Shown: positions 1-8,131, counted from the stretch's first letter. The stretch is 31,800 nt of DNA from an uncultured Bacteroidales bacterium (GCA_905236955.1 CAJOQW010000050.1:1-31800), one strand, 5' to 3'. A program made the numbers and translations. The notes: generated by a model from the sequence alone, not told the origin.

Positions 1-282
1 AAATACGCCCTTGACAAACTCCATATCGACAAGAGCGGGCTGGATTCCATCGACAACAAGATACTCGATGCCATCATCACGAAGTTCAAGGGAGGCCCTG
101 TCGGGGCCAATACCATCGCGACGGCCATAGGTGAAGACCAGGGAACTTTCGAGGAAGTATATGAACCCTTCCTCATAAAGGAAGGATATATACTCCGTAC
201 GCAGCGTGGCAGGATTGCCACTGACAAGGCGTACGACCATCTGGGCATAGTCAAAAAGGGGACTGAAAATACTCTTTTCTGA
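1..282 (+). CDS. ruvB: Holliday junction branch migration ATPase RuvB, C-terminal end (partial)
   Basis: The frame is open from base 1 to a TGA at 280-282 and encodes the last 93 residues. They match the RuvB C-terminal winged-helix DNA-binding domain: a segment like DNKILDAIITKFKGGPVG, then IATAIGED and EEVYEPFLIKEGYI with TQRGR. RuvB is the hexameric motor that drives branch migration with RuvA. The ATPase domains lie outside the window to the left. ruvA is in this window but about 7 kb away on the other strand (7506-8099), so the two genes do not form an operon. Confidence 0.93.
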   Translation, partial: KYALDKLHIDKSGLDSIDNKILDAIITKFKGGPVGANTIATAIGEDQGTFEEVYEPFLIKEGYILRTQRGRIATDKAYDHLGIVKKGTENTLF

Positions 283-290
283 TTTTATAC

Positions 291-321
291 TTGGCTTTGT
301 GTCTAAAAATGGTTAAAATTG
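291..321 (+). promoter_or_regulatory. Possible Bacteroidota-type promoter for frdA
   Basis: A TTG at 291-293 lies 20 bases before TAAAATTG at 314-321, which has one mismatch to the TAnnTTTG -7 box. The predicted transcript would have a leader of about 20 bases before the frdA ATG. The match is imperfect, so this is tentative. Confidence 0.4.
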
Positions 322-346
322 CAGACTAATAATTCCACATCAAAAT

Positions 347-2296
347 ATGGCAGATACCAAATTAATTTCAAAGATTCCCGACGGACCCCTGGCGGAAAAA
401 TGGACCAGGCGCAAGTCGGAAATTCATCTGGTAAGTCCCAACAATAAAAGAAAACTGGAAATCATCGTGGTCGGTACCGGTCTTGGCGGATCTTCAGCTG
501 CCGCCTCCCTCGGTGAACTGGGATACAATGTGAAGGTTTTCTGCATAAGCGACTCCCCCCGCAGGGCGCATTCCATTGCCGCCCAGGGCGGTATAAACGC
601 CGCGAAGAACTACCAGAACGACAATGACTCCATCTACAGGCTCTTCTATGATACCATTAAGGGAGGCGACTACCGTTCCCGCGAGGCTAATGTTTACCGT
701 CTCGCCGAGGTAAGTTCTGCCATCATAGACCAGTGCGTGGCCCAGGGTATCCCCTTCGCCCGCGAGTATGGCGGGTATCTTGCCAACCGTTCTTTCGGAG
801 GTGTACAGGTAAGCCGCACCTTCTATGCCCGCGGACAAACCGGCCAGCAACTCCTTCTCGGAGCTTATGCCGCCCTGAACCGCCAGATAGCCGCTGGTAC
901 GGTAAAGAGTTATCCGCGTCATGAGATGCTGGATCTCGTTGTGGTTGACGGCCAGGCCAAAGGCATAATAGCCCGCAACCTCATAACAGGCCAGCTTGAA
1001 AGGTTCGGCGCACATGCCGTCATCATCGCCACCGGCGGTTACGGCAACGCTTACTTCCTCAGCACCAACGCCATGAACTCCAACGGTTCGGCCGCCATGC
1101 AGTGCTATCGCAAGGGTGCTTATTTCGCAAACCCCTGCTTCGCCCAAATCCATCCCACGTGTATCCCCGTGCACGGCGAGCAGCAGTGCAAGCTCACCCT
1201 CATGAGTGAGAGTCTCCGCAACGACGGGCGCATATGGGTTCCCAAGAAGATGGAAGATGTGATGAAGTTGCGCAAGCACGAAATAAAGCCTTCCCAGATA
1301 CCCGAAGAAGACCGCGACTATTATCTTGAGCGCCGTTACCCCGCTTTCGGAAATCTGGTTCCCCGCGACGTGGCTTCACGCGCCGCCAAGGAAAGGTGCG
1401 ATGCCGGATATGGTGTGAACGAAACCGGCAAGGCCGTGTTCCTCGATTTTTCCGAAGCTATCCAAAGGCTTGGACATCAGAGGGTTGCGGAACGCTATGG
1501 CAATCTCTTCGAGATGTACGAGAAAATTACCGATTCCAGCCCGTGGGAAGAACCGATGATGATATATCCCGCCATCCACTACACCATGGGAGGTATATGG
1601 GTCGATTATGATCTCCAAACCACGGTTCCCGGCCTTTACGCCATTGGCGAAGCCAATTTCTCCGACCACGGCGGAAACCGTCTCGGGGCTTCCGCCCTCA
1701 TGCAGGGGCTGGCCGACGGTTACTTCGTGGTTCCCGTAACTATCGGGGATTATCTTTCCAAGAAGTTCGCAGAACCCAGGACTGACGTTGCCATCAAGGA
1801 GTTCGACGAGGCCGAAAAGGCTGTCCAGGCCCGTATAGACCGTCTCTTCGCCATCAAGGGGAAAACCCCGGTGGATGTACTCCACAAGAAACTGGGCAAT
1901 ATCATGTGGGAGTATGTAGGCATGGCCCGTACTGAGGAGGGCCTCAAGAAAGCCATTGAAGAAATAAAGGTCCTCCGCGAGGAGTTCTACAAGGATGTAT
2001 GCGTTCCCGGGACCCAGTACGAGTTCAACCAGGAACTCGAAAAGGCCCTAAGGCTCGAGGATTTCTTCGACATTGGCGAACTTATGGCTTACGACGCGCT
2101 CAACCGTCGTGAATCCTGCGGCGGCCATTTCCGCCTGGAAAGCCAGACGGAGGAGGGTGAAGCCAAGCGCGACGACGAGAACTTCATGTATGTAGCCGCC
2201 TGGGAATACAAGGGGGACGGCAAGGAGCCCGAACTCCACAAGGAACCACTCAAGTACGAATTCATCAAGGTTGCCACCCGTAACTATAAAGACTAA
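347..2296 (+). CDS. frdA: Fumarate reductase/succinate dehydrogenase flavoprotein subunit
   Basis: 649 residues, the normal length for the long Bacteroidota/Wolinella-like flavoprotein. The FAD dinucleotide motif VVGTGLGGSSAA is at about 41-52. The histidine for covalent FAD attachment lies in the AHSIAAQGGINA block (His about 75). The active-site and FAD-binding segments HPT, GGIWVDYD and GEANFSDHGGNRLGASAL are all present. The protein carries out the succinate/fumarate reaction at the cytoplasmic face of the membrane. In anaerobic Bacteroidales this usually serves fumarate respiration and succinate production. frdB follows after 3 bases. The cytochrome b subunit gene that normally precedes frdA is missing here, and ruvB ends 64 bases upstream. 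SdhA is an equally valid name, since direction cannot be told from sequence. Confidence 0.95.
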   Translation: MADTKLISKIPDGPLAEKWTRRKSEIHLVSPNNKRKLEIIVVGTGLGGSSAAASLGELGYNVKVFCISDSPRRAHSIAAQGGINAAKNYQNDNDSIYRLFYDTIKGGDYRSREANVYRLAEVSSAIIDQCVAQGIPFAREYGGYLANRSFGGVQVSRTFYARGQTGQQLLLGAYAALNRQIAAGTVKSYPRHEMLDLVVVDGQAKGIIARNLITGQLERFGAHAVIIATGGYGNAYFLSTNAMNSNGSAAMQCYRKGAYFANPCFAQIHPTCIPVHGEQQCKLTLMSESLRNDGRIWVPKKMEDVMKLRKHEIKPSQIPEEDRDYYLERRYPAFGNLVPRDVASRAAKERCDAGYGVNETGKAVFLDFSEAIQRLGHQRVAERYGNLFEMYEKITDSSPWEEPMMIYPAIHYTMGGIWVDYDLQTTVPGLYAIGEANFSDHGGNRLGASALMQGLADGYFVVPVTIGDYLSKKFAEPRTDVAIKEFDEAEKAVQARIDRLFAIKGKTPVDVLHKKLGNIMWEYVGMARTEEGLKKAIEEIKVLREEFYKDVCVPGTQYEFNQELEKALRLEDFFDIGELMAYDALNRRESCGGHFRLESQTEEGEAKRDDENFMYVAAWEYKGDGKEPELHKEPLKYEFIKVATRNYKD

Positions 2297-2299
2297 AGT

Positions 2300-3079
2300 A
2301 TGGAATTCAATCTCAAAATATGGCGTCAGAAGAACGCCAAGGCCAAAGGCCATTTCGAGACATATCATGTCAGCGGCATAGAATCCGACGCTTCCTTCCT
2401 GGAGATGCTCGATATCCTCAATGAGCAGCTGATCCGCGAAGGGGCGGACCCCGTAGCGGTAGATCGTGGATGCAGCAGCAGCGGTCCGGTTTCTTTCGAC
2501 CACGATTGCCGTGAGGGTATCTGCGGCGCCTGCTCGCTTTATATCGACGGCCGCGCCCACGGCCCGGACGAGCATATTACGACATGCCAGCTTTTCATGC
2601 GTCATTTCAAGGACGGGGCAACCATTACCGTAGAACCTTTCCGCAGCAGGGCCTTCCCCGTAATAAAGGATCTCGTGGTGGACCGCACCGCCTATGACAA
2701 GATACTCCAGGCGGGAGGTTTCATTTCGGTCCGTACAGGGGCTGCCCAGGACGCAAATGAAATACTGATAAGCCACGATACGGCCGAGAAGAGCATGGAT
2801 GCAGCTTCCTGCATAGGTTGCGGTGCTTGTGTGGCCACATGTCGCAACGGTTCAGCCATGCTTTTCGTAGCTGCCCGCGTAAGTTCACTGGCACTTCTCC
2901 CCCAGGGAAAGGTGGAGGCCAAGCGCCGCGCCGAAGCCATGGTGGCGAAGATGGACGAACTCGGGTTCGGAAACTGCACCAATACCCGCGCCTGCGAACT
3001 GGAGTGTCCGAAGGGTGTTTCGGTCGAGCACATAGCACGTCTCAACAGGGAATTCCTGAAGGCCCACTTCAGCAATTGA
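2300..3079 (+). CDS. frdB: Fumarate reductase/succinate dehydrogenase iron-sulfur subunit
   Basis: 259 residues. All three cluster sites are visible. The [2Fe-2S] cysteines are at 70, 75, 78 and 96 (CREGICGAC plus TTC). The [4Fe-4S] cluster has CIGCGAC at 171-177 plus Cys236. The [3Fe-4S] cluster has Cys181, Cys226 and Cys232. The subunit passes electrons between the FrdA flavin and the membrane cytochrome b. It starts 3 bases after the frdA stop, so the two are almost certainly co-transcribed. The transcript ends at a strong hairpin just downstream, so no membrane-anchor gene follows either. Confidence 0.95.
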   Translation: MEFNLKIWRQKNAKAKGHFETYHVSGIESDASFLEMLDILNEQLIREGADPVAVDRGCSSSGPVSFDHDCREGICGACSLYIDGRAHGPDEHITTCQLFMRHFKDGATITVEPFRSRAFPVIKDLVVDRTAYDKILQAGGFISVRTGAAQDANEILISHDTAEKSMDAASCIGCGACVATCRNGSAMLFVAARVSSLALLPQGKVEAKRRAEAMVAKMDELGFGNCTNTRACELECPKGVSVEHIARLNREFLKAHFSN

Positions 3080-3093
3080 ACCCTTGTTTTAAT

Positions 3094-3129
3094 AAAAAGA
3101 AAAGTCCTGGGATCCCAGGACTTTTTCTT
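3094..3129. terminator. Bidirectional intrinsic terminator between frdB and hflX
   Basis: A perfect palindrome centred at 3112/3113 (AGTCCTGGGATCCCAGGACT core) is flanked by an A-rich run on the left and CTTTTTCTTT on the right. It can therefore end both frdAB (+) and hflX (-). The hflX stop codon begins at its right edge (3130-3132). Confidence 0.85.
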
Positions 3130-4314
3130 TTACCAAAGGAAGTTGTTGAAAGGATAGCGCCCGGCGTGGATTTCGGCGACCATCTTGTAGAGGTCGTTCC
3201 TGAGTTTCGGAATGCCTTCCTTGGTCAGGGCCGATATGAAGATGCACGGGCTCTTTTCCTGTGCTATCCAGCTGTTCCTGAGTTCTTCCAGTGTACGGTT
3301 TTCCTTGGTGGGAGGTTCGAGTGAGAACTGGTCGTATTCCTTATATGTATAGGCATCTATCTTATTGAATACTACATATATAGGTTTATTTCCAGCATTT
3401 ATCTCACGGAGGGTTTTCTCCACCACTTCCATTTGTTCTTCGAAGCCGGGATGCGAGATGTCAACTACATGTACGAGGATATCCGCTTCCCTTACTTCGT
3501 CAAGGGTGCTTTTGAACGCTTCTATCAGCTGGGTGGGCAGCTTGCGTATGAATCCCACCGTGTCGCTGAGCAGGAAAGGTACGTTCTCTATAACCACTTT
3601 CCTGACTGTAGTGTCGAGCGTAGCGAAGAGTTTGTTTTCCGCGAACACATCGCTTTTTGACAAAAGATTCATCAGGGTGCTTTTCCCCGCGTTTGTATAG
3701 CCCACCAGAGCAAGCCTTACCATCTGGCCCCTGTGGCTGCGCTGGGTGCTCATCTGCCTGTCCACCTTGGAGAGTTGCTCCTTGAGGCGGGTGATCCTTT
3801 CCTTCACTATGCGGCGGTCGGCTTCTATCTGGGTTTCACCCATGCCGCCGCGGGTTCCCCGGCCGCCCCTTTGCCTTTCGAGGTGGGTCCACATGCCGGC
3901 AAGCCTGGGCAGCATATAGTTGTATTGAGCCAATTCCACCTGCATCTTGGCGTATGATGTCTTGGCCCTTTGGGCGAAGATTTCAAGGATGAGGCTTGTC
4001 CTGTCGATGACGATGATGTTCTTCATCATCCTTTCGACGTTACGCTGCTGCATGCCGGTGAGTTCGTCGTCGAAAATGCAGTATTTTATGCTGTTTTCTT
4101 CGCAGTAACGGCCTATTTCCTCTACTTTTCCGCTCCTGATGTAAGTTGCTCCGTCCGGTCTGTCAACCTTCTGGATGAATGTCTTGTCCCCTACGATCCC
4201 TGCTGTTTCGGCAAGGAAGCGCAGTTCGTCGAGATATTCCCTTATTCTGTCTTCTTCGTCGTTCTGCTTGATTATTCCGACGAATACCGCCCTTATTGTT
4301 TCTTCTTGCATCAT
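3130..4314 (-). CDS. hflX: GTPase HflX
   Basis: 394 residues, slightly short for the family. The N-terminal HflX domain ends in the glycine-rich signature GGRGTRGGMGETQIEADRR at about 150-168. The GTPase domain follows, with G1 GYTNAGKST at 205-213, G3 DTVG at 251-254 and G4 NKID at 317-320. HflX binds the 50S subunit and splits or rescues stalled ribosomes, especially under heat stress. The start could be either of two adjacent ATGs. It lies directly behind tonB with a terminator-like hairpin ending two bases before the ATG, so its transcription depends on read-through or an internal promoter. Confidence 0.93.
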   Translation of the reverse strand: MMQEETIRAVFVGIIKQNDEEDRIREYLDELRFLAETAGIVGDKTFIQKVDRPDGATYIRSGKVEEIGRYCEENSIKYCIFDDELTGMQQRNVERMMKNIIVIDRTSLILEIFAQRAKTSYAKMQVELAQYNYMLPRLAGMWTHLERQRGGRGTRGGMGETQIEADRRIVKERITRLKEQLSKVDRQMSTQRSHRGQMVRLALVGYTNAGKSTLMNLLSKSDVFAENKLFATLDTTVRKVVIENVPFLLSDTVGFIRKLPTQLIEAFKSTLDEVREADILVHVVDISHPGFEEQMEVVEKTLREINAGNKPIYVVFNKIDAYTYKEYDQFSLEPPTKENRTLEELRNSWIAQEKSPCIFISALTKEGIPKLRNDLYKMVAEIHAGRYPFNNFLW

Positions 4315-4316
4315 TG

Positions 4317-4344
4317 AAAAAAGGCCATCCTATCGGACGGCCTT
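4317..4344 (-). terminator. Intrinsic terminator after tonB, abutting the hflX start
   Basis: On the minus strand, AAGGCCGTCC and GGATGGCCTT form a 10-bp stem (one G-U pair) around a GATA tetraloop. The stem ends in a run of T. The T run stops two bases before the hflX ATG at 4314. Confidence 0.7.
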
Positions 4345-4362
4345 GATTAACGCTCTGTTCCT

Positions 4363-5052
4363 TTAGCGGAGTTGGAAAATAACAGGGAAGGTGTAAGTAA
4401 CCTTGACAGCCCTGTCCCTCTGCCTTCCGGGTTCCCACTTAGGAGACTGGGAAACTACGCGTACCGCTTCCTTGTCGAGAGTCGGGTCCACGCCGCGGAG
4501 AACCTTTACATTGGACACCTTGCCGTCCGCTCCGACGGTGAACTGGAGCATGACCCTGCCCTGGATACCGTTTTCCTTGGCGATTTCGGGATATTCAAGC
4601 CTTTGGTTCACCCACGTACGGAAGGTGTTGGCATCGCCACCCTGGAATGTAGGTTTCTGTTCCACCAACTGGAAAGGAATGGCCTCTTCCTCTACAGTTT
4701 CTTCTTCCACTTCCTCTACATAGTCCATGATTTCCACACCGAGATTGGCGTCGTCCTCGAGGTTGAGGATGTTGTCATCTACCTGGATGTCATCTTCCAC
4801 GATATCTATCTGGTCGGACAGAACCGGGATCTGCGGAGTTTCCGGAGGGGGAGGAGGAGTCTCCTGGGTGATAGGTACCATCTCGTCTTCGATGATTTCT
4901 TCGCTCACTGTGTCCATAATGGATTCTTTCTTGTTCTTGGAACTCCATTCGAAGGCTCCGAGAACGAGGGCGAGAGAAATAACGAAGCCAATTTCTGCAA
5001 AGAGCAACCTTTTGTTCTCGAGGTTGGCTTTAGGTGATTTCTTGACTTCCAT
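4363..5052 (-). CDS. tonB: TonB family energy transducer
   Basis: 229 residues. A short basic cytoplasmic tail is followed by one membrane segment at about 16-35. A proline stretch (TPPPPPETP, about 65-73) and a strongly acidic Asp/Glu linker to about 125 come next. The last 95 residues are a TonB C-terminal domain with YPEIAKENGIQGRVMLQFTVGADG and a final KVTYTFPVIFQLR strand. TonB couples the inner-membrane ExbBD motor to outer-membrane SusC-type receptors. No exbB/exbD genes are nearby, so this may be one of several TonB paralogues. It is transcribed from a well-matched promoter (5132-5162). The linker is acidic, whereas many TonB linkers are Lys/Pro rich. Confidence 0.9.
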   Translation of the reverse strand: MEVKKSPKANLENKRLLFAEIGFVISLALVLGAFEWSSKNKKESIMDTVSEEIIEDEMVPITQETPPPPPETPQIPVLSDQIDIVEDDIQVDDNILNLEDDANLGVEIMDYVEEVEEETVEEEAIPFQLVEQKPTFQGGDANTFRTWVNQRLEYPEIAKENGIQGRVMLQFTVGADGKVSNVKVLRGVDPTLDKEAVRVVSQSPKWEPGRQRDRAVKVTYTFPVIFQLR

Positions 5053-5131
5053 AATAAGTTAACAGCTGTTTATTAGTTTTCTTTGTTTTATCAGTCAATG
5101 CGGTTTTGGCTTTTGTGCCAATACGCAACAT

Positions 5132-5162
5132 CAAAGGTATAAATATTTTTCTATTTTTCCAA
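5132..5162 (-). promoter_or_regulatory. Bacteroidota promoter for tonB
   Basis: On the minus strand, a -7 box TACCTTTG (5132-5139) is preceded, 20 bases upstream, by TTG (5160-5162). This fits the Bacteroidota sigma factor pattern (-33 TTG, -7 TAnnTTTG). The leader to the tonB ATG is about 75 bases. Confidence 0.75.
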
Positions 5163-5180
5163 TTAATTCGATAATAGATG

Positions 5181-5188
5181 TAACTTTG
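5181..5188 (+). promoter_or_regulatory. -7 box for ybeY-mnmG (near-leaderless)
   Basis: TAACTTTG matches TAnnTTTG and ends only 5 bases before the ybeY ATG at 5194, so the transcript should begin at or next to the start codon. It lies back to back with the tonB promoter. Confidence 0.7.
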
Positions 5189-5193
5189 CACCC

Positions 5194-5625
5194 ATGATAA
5201 AGTACTTTTCCGAGGATATCAAGTTCGATTTGAAGGGTAAGACAGCCAACAACAAATGGCTTCGTTTCGTTGTCGGCGCCGAGGCCGGGAAGATGGGAGA
5301 TGTTAACATAATTTTTTGTTCAGATACTTATCTCCTCGATATAAACATGAAATATCTCTCGCATGATTACTTCACCGATATAATCACTTTCGATTATTGC
5401 GAAGGCAAGGTCGTTTCCGGGGATCTTTTCATCAGTATCGATTCTGTCCGTGACAACGCCGCTTTCTATAATGTGGATTTCATTACCGAACTCCGTCGGG
5501 TCATGGTGCATGGGATCCTTCATCTAATAGGTTACGACGACCATACCCCTGATGAACAAAAGACGATGCGGGGAAAGGAAGACTATTATCTTGACCTGAG
5601 AAAGTCCATTACCGGTGAAGAGTAG
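5194..5625 (+). CDS. ybeY: Endoribonuclease YbeY (16S rRNA maturation)
   Basis: 143 residues, the family length. The zinc-site signature is HGILHLIGYDDH, with His106 and His110. YbeY takes part in 16S rRNA 3'-end processing and ribosome quality control. In the canonical motif (HGxLHLxGYDH) the third histidine is ten residues after the first. Here that position is Asp116, and the histidine is one place later (His117). From memory, Bacteroidota YbeY proteins often deviate at this site, so this may be a lineage trait and not a defect. mnmG follows after 3 bases. The ATG is the only start consistent with the -7 box just upstream. Confidence 0.93.
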   Translation: MIKYFSEDIKFDLKGKTANNKWLRFVVGAEAGKMGDVNIIFCSDTYLLDINMKYLSHDYFTDIITFDYCEGKVVSGDLFISIDSVRDNAAFYNVDFITELRRVMVHGILHLIGYDDHTPDEQKTMRGKEDYYLDLRKSITGEE

Positions 5626-5628
5626 CCG

Positions 5629-7491
5629 ATGCAGGGGAAGTATGACATAATAGTCGTCGGGGGAGGGCATGCCGGTTGCGAGGCTGCTGTCGCAGCTGCG
5701 AACTTGGGTTCTTCCGTCCTGCTTGTTTCCATGAATCTTCAGGGCTTCGCCCAGATGAGTTGCAATCCCGCGGTAGGCGGCATTGCCAAAGGTCAGATAG
5801 TCCGAGAGATCGACGCACTCGGAGGGATGATGGGGATAGTCACCGATGCCAATACCCTCCAGTTCCGGATGCTCAATCGCTCCAAAGGACCGGCAATGTG
5901 GAGCCCCCGCGCCCAATGCGATAAGGTCGCCTTTTCACAGCACTGGCGTCAAATCCTCGAAACTCATTGTAACATAGATATTTACGCTGATATTGCAACC
6001 GGTTTTCTCTTTGAGGGTTCAAAAATTACGGGCGTCCGTACGAATACCGGGGCTATTTTCAATTCTCAGGCAGTTATCTTGACCGCAGGGACCTTCCTTG
6101 GCGGGAAACTTTTCATCGGCCGCCACTCTTTCGAAGGCGGAAGGATAGGGGAGTCTCCTTCGCTGGGACTCACGGAGCAGTTGACCGAACGGGGAATCCG
6201 GGCGGGCAGGATGAAGACCGGCACTCCGCCGAGAATCGACATCAATTCGGTCGATGTTTCTTCGTTGACCGTTCAAACCGGAGATTCCGATCCCGAGAGG
6301 TTCAGCTTCCTTCCCATTCCTTCTTCCATCCAGGCGGACAAACCCCAGATGGATTGTTATATACTTCATACAAATGAGGAGGTTCATGAGATTTTGAGGA
6401 CAGGATTCGAGGACTCTCCAATGTTCACGGGGATGATACAGGGCATTGGACCCAGGTATTGTCCCAGCATAGAAGATAAACTTCGCGTTTTCCCGGACAA
6501 TCCCGCCCACCAGCTTTTCCTTGAGCCTGAAGGGCGGAATACTACCGAGTATTATCTCCAAGGGTTTTCTTCTTCCTTGCCGCTTCAGGTTCAATTGGAC
6601 GCTCTCCATCATATCAAAGGTCTCGAGAAGGCTAAGATATTCAAGCCGGCCTATGCAGTAGAGTACGATTTCTTTGATCCGACCCAACTATATAACACCT
6701 TGGAATCCAAGGAGATAGCAGGTCTTTATCTGGCCGGACAGGTGAATGGTACAACCGGTTATGAAGAAGCGGCTGCACAGGGTTTGATAGCGGGTATCAA
6801 CGCCAGCCTGAAGATTCAGGAATGCGATCCTTTTGTTCTTTCGCGTTCGGAATCCTATATAGGTGTTCTGATTGACGACCTTCTGACCAAGGGTGTGGAT
6901 GAACCATACCGGATGTTTACATCGAGGGCGGAATACCGTATTCTTTTGAGACAGGACAATGCCGATTTCCGTCTGACTGAAAAGGGATATTCCATAGGCC
7001 TTGCTTCTGATGAGAGATATTCTCTTACAATGAATAAGATAGAGGAAACTGCCCGTCTTCAGTCTTTTTGTGAAGACACCAATATTTCTTCTGAATTGGC
7101 AAATCCCTATCTTGAGTCTGTTCAGTCGGCTTCTCTTACCGAATCACGGAAGATTTCCGATCTTGTTTTACGGCCAGAGGTTCGCTTGTCTCCTCTCCTT
7201 GAAATTGTTCCACGTGGAACTTCTTTCGACAAGAAGGTTGTTGAATCTGTCGAGATTTCCTTGAAATATAAGGGTTATATCGAGAGGGAGAAGAAAATTG
7301 CAGATAAAATCTCTAGTCTGGAAAATCTCAAAATTCCAGCGGATTTCGACTTTGACAAGGTTGGGGGATTGACAATAGAATGTCGTCAGAAACTCAAGAG
7401 ATATCAACCGACTACCATCGCTCAGGCATCAAGGATTTCCGGAGTGTCTCCTGCCGACATTTCCGTACTCCTGGTGTTTTTCGGGAGATAG
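5629..7491 (+). CDS. mnmG: tRNA uridine-5-carboxymethylaminomethyl(34) synthesis enzyme MnmG (GidA)
   Basis: 620 residues, the normal full length. The N-terminal FAD motif VVGGGHAGCEAA is at about 9-20, followed by the family signatures SCNPAVGGIAKG, GTFLGGKLFIG, RMKTGTPPRID and YEEAAAQGLIAGINA. The C-terminal helical domain binds MnmE. With MnmE, the enzyme installs the cmnm5 modification on wobble U34 of several tRNAs, using FAD and folate. It is translated 3 bases after ybeY. The C-terminal region carries a parS-like palindrome in its coding sequence (codons for VPRGTS), and a second copy overlaps its stop codon. Confidence 0.97.
   Translation: MQGKYDIIVVGGGHAGCEAAVAAANLGSSVLLVSMNLQGFAQMSCNPAVGGIAKGQIVREIDALGGMMGIVTDANTLQFRMLNRSKGPAMWSPRAQCDKVAFSQHWRQILETHCNIDIYADIATGFLFEGSKITGVRTNTGAIFNSQAVILTAGTFLGGKLFIGRHSFEGGRIGESPSLGLTEQLTERGIRAGRMKTGTPPRIDINSVDVSSLTVQTGDSDPERFSFLPIPSSIQADKPQMDCYILHTNEEVHEILRTGFEDSPMFTGMIQGIGPRYCPSIEDKLRVFPDNPAHQLFLEPEGRNTTEYYLQGFSSSLPLQVQLDALHHIKGLEKAKIFKPAYAVEYDFFDPTQLYNTLESKEIAGLYLAGQVNGTTGYEEAAAQGLIAGINASLKIQECDPFVLSRSESYIGVLIDDLLTKGVDEPYRMFTSRAEYRILLRQDNADFRLTEKGYSIGLASDERYSLTMNKIEETARLQSFCEDTNISSELANPYLESVQSASLTESRKISDLVLRPEVRLSPLLEIVPRGTSFDKKVVESVEISLKYKGYIEREKKIADKISSLENLKIPADFDFDKVGGLTIECRQKLKRYQPTTIAQASRISGVSPADISVLLVFFGR
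7206..7221. other. parS: parS centromere site 1, inside mnmG
   Basis: TGTTCCACGTGGAACT matches the near-universal ParB-binding consensus TGTTnCACGTGnAACA at every defined position except the last base. The central 14 bases form a perfect palindrome. It is embedded in the mnmG reading frame. Confidence 0.85.
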
Positions 7492-7505
7492 TTCCACGTG
7501 GAACA
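7490..7505. other. parS: parS centromere site 2, between mnmG and ruvA
   Basis: AGTTCCACGTGGAACA carries the same perfect 14-base palindrome (7491-7504), 284 bases from site 1. It begins in the mnmG stop codon and ends just before the ruvA stop at 7506, so it occupies the whole gap between these convergent genes. Confidence 0.85.
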
Positions 7506-8099
7506 TCAAAGAATCTGCAAAGCCTCCTTAATTATTTCTTCCACTTTCGCATCCGGCTTTTTCCGAAGGATCTTCTGAACAGCCTTCGCTACAGCAGGCT
7601 TGTTGAACCCCAGCATTACGAGGGCCGAAGATGCTTCTTCAACGGCTTGATTATCAGTAATTTTAAATATTTCCACATCTTGGGTTGCCTCTCCTTTGGC
7701 AACCTTGTCCTTGAGTTCTAGGATCAACCTTTGGGCGGTTTTCAATCCTATACCCTTGACGGATTTAATACGGTTCAGGTCTTCCGACAGTATCGCTTTC
7801 TGGAATTCATCGGAGGTCATCGACGAGAGGACCATCCTTGCTGAAGCCGCTCCCATTCCCGAAACCCCTGTTATCAATTCGAACAGGGTTCTTTCGTCTT
7901 TGGTGGCAAAGCCGTAATCTACCTGCGAGCCGTCCCTGGGGTTCACCTGGTTCTTGACGAAGATCGTTCCTTCGCTTTTGTTTTCCATGGCAGAGTATGT
8001 CTGGAGCGAGATTTCCATGGCATAACCAATGCCGCCATTTTCTAAGACAACCCTTGTGGGAGAGAGTTCCGCTATCTTTCCGGATATAAAATCTATCAT
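7506..8099 (-). CDS. ruvA: Holliday junction branch migration protein RuvA
   Basis: 197 residues, the usual size. An N-terminal OB fold (MIDFISGKIAELSPTRVVLENGGIGY) is followed by two helix-hairpin-helix motifs at about 71-92 (ITGVSGMGAASARMVL) and 107-130 (VKGIGLKTAQRLILELKDK). The C-terminal domain that contacts RuvB follows (ALVMLGFNKPAVAKAVQKIL). RuvA holds the four-way junction while RuvB pumps DNA. The gene has its own near-leaderless promoter and ends against mnmG, separated only by a parS site. Confidence 0.95.
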   Translation of the reverse strand: MIDFISGKIAELSPTRVVLENGGIGYAMEISLQTYSAMENKSEGTIFVKNQVNPRDGSQVDYGFATKDERTLFELITGVSGMGAASARMVLSSMTSDEFQKAILSEDLNRIKSVKGIGLKTAQRLILELKDKVAKGEATQDVEIFKITDNQAVEEASSALVMLGFNKPAVAKAVQKILRKKPDAKVEEIIKEALQIL

Positions 8100-8103
8100 A
8101 CCA

Positions 8104-8111
8104 CAAAATTA
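8104..8111 (-). promoter_or_regulatory. -7 box for ruvA (near-leaderless)
   Basis: On the minus strand, TAATTTTG matches TAnnTTTG and ends 4 bases before the ruvA ATG (8097-8099). It is back to back with the sufS box, the two being only 12 bases apart. Confidence 0.65.
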
Positions 8112-8123
8112 GCAAATAAATAG

Positions 8124-8131
8124 TAAATTTG
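8124..8131 (+). promoter_or_regulatory. -7 box for the sufS operon (near-leaderless)
   Basis: TAAATTTG matches TAnnTTTG and ends 7 bases before the sufS ATG at 8139. Confidence 0.65.

Noticed and set aside
1151..1166. CACGTG inside frdA as a third parS
   Set aside because: Flanks do not form the required palindrome.
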